Below the pieces are notes generated by a model. It did not search any database. It saw only the letters and a list, made by a program, of their open reading frames with translations, and was not told the origin of the DNA. From positions 1-7,515 of the forward strand of contig JANXRT010000513.1 of NCBI GenBank assembly GCA_025356735.1: 7,515 nucleotides of DNA. The letters run 5' to 3'. This DNA is from Acetobacteraceae bacterium. GTDB taxonomy: Bacteria; Pseudomonadota; Alphaproteobacteria; Acetobacterales; Acetobacteraceae. Position 1 is the first letter of the stretch. Each line of letters starts with the position of its first letter. Position numbers and translations under genes: made by a program. This document shows positions 6,049-7,515 of the stretch, piece by piece.

Positions 6049-6059
6049 CGGCGCAACGT

Positions 6060-6064
6060 GGAGG
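6060..6064 (+). promoter_or_regulatory. Ribosome binding site for the phosphoesterase
   Basis: GGAGG with 8 nt to ATG 6073. An in-frame GTG at 6058 overlaps this site, so it is not the likely start. Confidence 0.75.
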
Positions 6065-6072
6065 AACTTGCG

Positions 6073-7515
6073 ATGACCGATCCGACGATGGCGCCGTTCT
6101 CGGTCACCCGCCGCCAGGCAATTTCTGGCGCCGCCGGCCTGGCGCTGGCCGGCGGGATGCGCGCAGCACAGGCCCAGGCGCCGCAATCTTCGGGTGACAT
6201 CGCGCACGGCATCGTGTTTGAGGATACTGACGGCTCGTTCAGGCGCGGCGCCGACAGCCGTGGTATCGCCGAAGTCATGGTCTCGAACGGACGGGACGTG
6301 GTGAAGACGGATGCCGATGGGCGTTGGAGCCTTGCGGTGGCGCCCGGTGACGCGGTGTTCGTGATCAAGCCGGCCGGCTACATGACCCCCGTAGATCCGA
6401 CGACGCAGCTGCCGCGGTTCTCCTACCTGCATGTTCCCGATGGCACGCCGGCGACGCTCAGCTTCCGCTTCGCCGGCATCAAGCCGACCGGCGCGCTGCC
6501 GGAGAGCATCGATTTTCCGTTGCGGCGCCAGGACGAGCCTGCAACGTTCAACGCCGTCCTGTTCACCGACCCGCAGCCCGAGAGCCTGGCCGAGGTCGGC
6601 TACATCCGCGACGACGTGGTGAGCGCCACCGCCGGCGTCGATGCGGCGTTCGGCATCACCCATGGCGACGTGATGTTCGACGACCTGTCCTATTACGGCC
6701 GCTACAACCGCATCGTCGGCACCGTCGGGCTGCCCTGGTACAACTGCTGCGGCAACCACGACATGAACCTCGAAGCGCCCGACGACACGCATTCGCGCGA
6801 GACCTTCAAACGCATCTTCGGCGCTCGCCACAGCGCTTTCCAGTATGGCAAGGCCACGGTGCTGCTGCTCGACAACGTGGAATATCTGGGCACCGACTCC
6901 GCCAAGGCGAACGGCTACGGCAAGTATCGCGGCCATTTCGGCGAGCGCCAACTGGCGTTCGTGCGCAACGTGCTGGCCAACGTGCCGCGCGACGACCTGG
7001 TGGTGATCTCCCACCACATCCCGCTGCGCACCCTCGCCGGCACCGAGCCGGGGACCGCCAACACCGACACGCGCGAGTTCCTGGCGGCGATCTCGAGCCA
7101 CCCCAACACGGTCAGCTTCAGCGGCCACACCCACACCAACGAGCATCACTACCTGGGTGCCGCGGACGGCTACACCGGCGGCGGCACCCACCACCACCAC
7201 GTGCTGGCGGCGGTTTCCGGCAGCTGGTGGAGCGGCCCGTTCGACGAGCGCGGCATCCCAGTGGCGCTCGAAAGCGACGGCAGCCCAAACGGCTTTCACA
7301 TCCTCGGCGTCCATGGCAACCGCTACACCACGACCCTCGTGCCGGCGCGCGATCCGCAGCGGTCGCAGCTGCGCCTCGTGCTCGACAGCCAGGTGCACCG
7401 CGACGGCCCCGAGGTGCTGAAGGACTTCCACCCCGGCGCACTGCTCGGCGGACCGATCGCCCAGGCGGCGGCTGGCTCGACCCGTCTGGTGGCCAACCTG
7501 TTCGATGGGGGCCCG
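6073..7515 (+). CDS. Tat-exported calcineurin-like phosphoesterase with N- and C-terminal accessory domains, 3' end outside window
   Basis: From ATG 6073 the frame is open for 481 codons to the window edge, so the C-terminus is missing. Residues 11-36 form a twin-arginine signal: TRRQAI with Arg13-Arg14, a hydrophobic stretch AISGAAGLALAGG, and a likely cleavage after AQA (34-36). Residues 45-140 look like the beta-sandwich N-terminal domain seen in such enzymes (MetallophosN type, with DVVKTDADGRWSLAV). The metallophosphatase core follows with its metal motifs in order: DPQ (166-168), HGD (197-199), GNHD (227-230), SHH (313-315) and GHTH (351-354). The HHHH run (373-376) and GSWWSGPFDERGIP (383-396) belong to the C-terminal domain (MetallophosC type). 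It should hydrolyse phosphoesters in the periplasm using two metal ions; mono- versus diester preference and substrate cannot be read. The start is fixed by GGAGG 8 nt upstream. A Pho box upstream suggests induction by phosphate starvation. Adjacent Cys225-Cys226 just before GNHD is unusual for an exported protein. Confidence 0.9.
   Translation, partial: MTDPTMAPFSVTRRQAISGAAGLALAGGMRAAQAQAPQSSGDIAHGIVFEDTDGSFRRGADSRGIAEVMVSNGRDVVKTDADGRWSLAVAPGDAVFVIKPAGYMTPVDPTTQLPRFSYLHVPDGTPATLSFRFAGIKPTGALPESIDFPLRRQDEPATFNAVLFTDPQPESLAEVGYIRDDVVSATAGVDAAFGITHGDVMFDDLSYYGRYNRIVGTVGLPWYNCCGNHDMNLEAPDDTHSRETFKRIFGARHSAFQYGKATVLLLDNVEYLGTDSAKANGYGKYRGHFGERQLAFVRNVLANVPRDDLVVISHHIPLRTLAGTEPGTANTDTREFLAAISSHPNTVSFSGHTHTNEHHYLGAADGYTGGGTHHHHVLAAVSGSWWSGPFDERGIPVALESDGSPNGFHILGVHGNRYTTTLVPARDPQRSQLRLVLDSQVHRDGPEVLKDFHPGALLGGPIAQAAAGSTRLVANLFDGGP

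Larger units (their letters stand above)
5829..6072. promoter_or_regulatory. Divergent intergenic region between oxidoreductase and phosphoesterase genes
   Basis: This is the longest non-coding stretch in the window (244 nt). It contains, left to right: the oxidoreductase ribosome site; the perfect dyad TCCTG-TTC-CAGGA (5875-5887), a possible operator 47-59 nt upstream of TTG 5828; the most AT-rich patch of the window (about 5888-5940) with CCTATATTAG at 5906-5915, which reads as a -10-like box on either strand (TATATT plus, TAATAT minus) but has no good -35 partner; a CAAAC/GTTTG inverted repeat (5943-5947 with 5955-5959); then the Pho box, tandem repeat and ribosome site of the phosphoesterase. 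Promoters for both genes must lie here unless transcription comes from further away. Confidence 0.5.

Noticed and set aside
7180..7200. Short repeat coding for HHHH in the phosphoesterase as an odd insertion
   Set aside because: A His-rich stretch before GSWW fits this class of phosphoesterases, so it is more likely a family feature than an insertion.
6040..7431. Minus-strand open frame (463 codons) antisense to the phosphoesterase
   Set aside because: It is a shadow of the real gene, whose metal motifs occur in correct order on the plus strand.

Overview
The window is GC-rich bacterial DNA, densely coded. It most likely comes from an alphaproteobacterium; the mix of a secreted PQQ sugar/aldose dehydrogenase, a Dcp-type peptidase and GC-rich intergenic hairpins would fit the Acetobacteraceae/Rhodospirillales. 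That placement is inferred from protein content and base composition only, since the window has no rRNA or other marker gene. I see no tRNA, rRNA, CRISPR array, insertion sequence or phage gene.

Layout. Position 300 leftwards: the first 100 codons of a PPOX-class FMN-binding flavoprotein on the minus strand, cut by the left edge. It is divergent from a plus-strand cluster of three closely packed genes: a Dcp-type M3 metallopeptidase (about 414-2432), a PF10014-type 2-oxoglutarate/Fe(II) dioxygenase (2435-3166, starting 2 nt after the dcp stop) and a secreted PQQ-dependent sugar (sorbosone-type) dehydrogenase with a TTG start (3191-4498). A short convergent spacer with several GC-rich inverted repeats (about 4505-4565) separates this cluster from a minus-strand FAD/NAD(P)-dependent oxidoreductase, whose better start is an internal TTG at 5828. 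A 244-nt divergent spacer (5829-6072) follows, then a Tat-exported calcineurin-like phosphoesterase that runs off the right edge. No other gap exceeds 300 nt.

The most notable signal lies in that last spacer. At 5998-6015 there is a near-consensus Pho box (CTGTCAT-4 nt-CCGTCAT, 11-nt period), correctly oriented and placed upstream of the exported phosphoesterase. It is followed by a 15-nt tandem duplication that carries the candidate -10 elements. This suggests PhoB-controlled phosphate scavenging in the periplasm. The second point is the tight coupling of a dipeptide-releasing peptidase with a probable free-amino-acid hydroxylase. The gene families themselves are ordinary; I found no clear evidence of a wholly new system.
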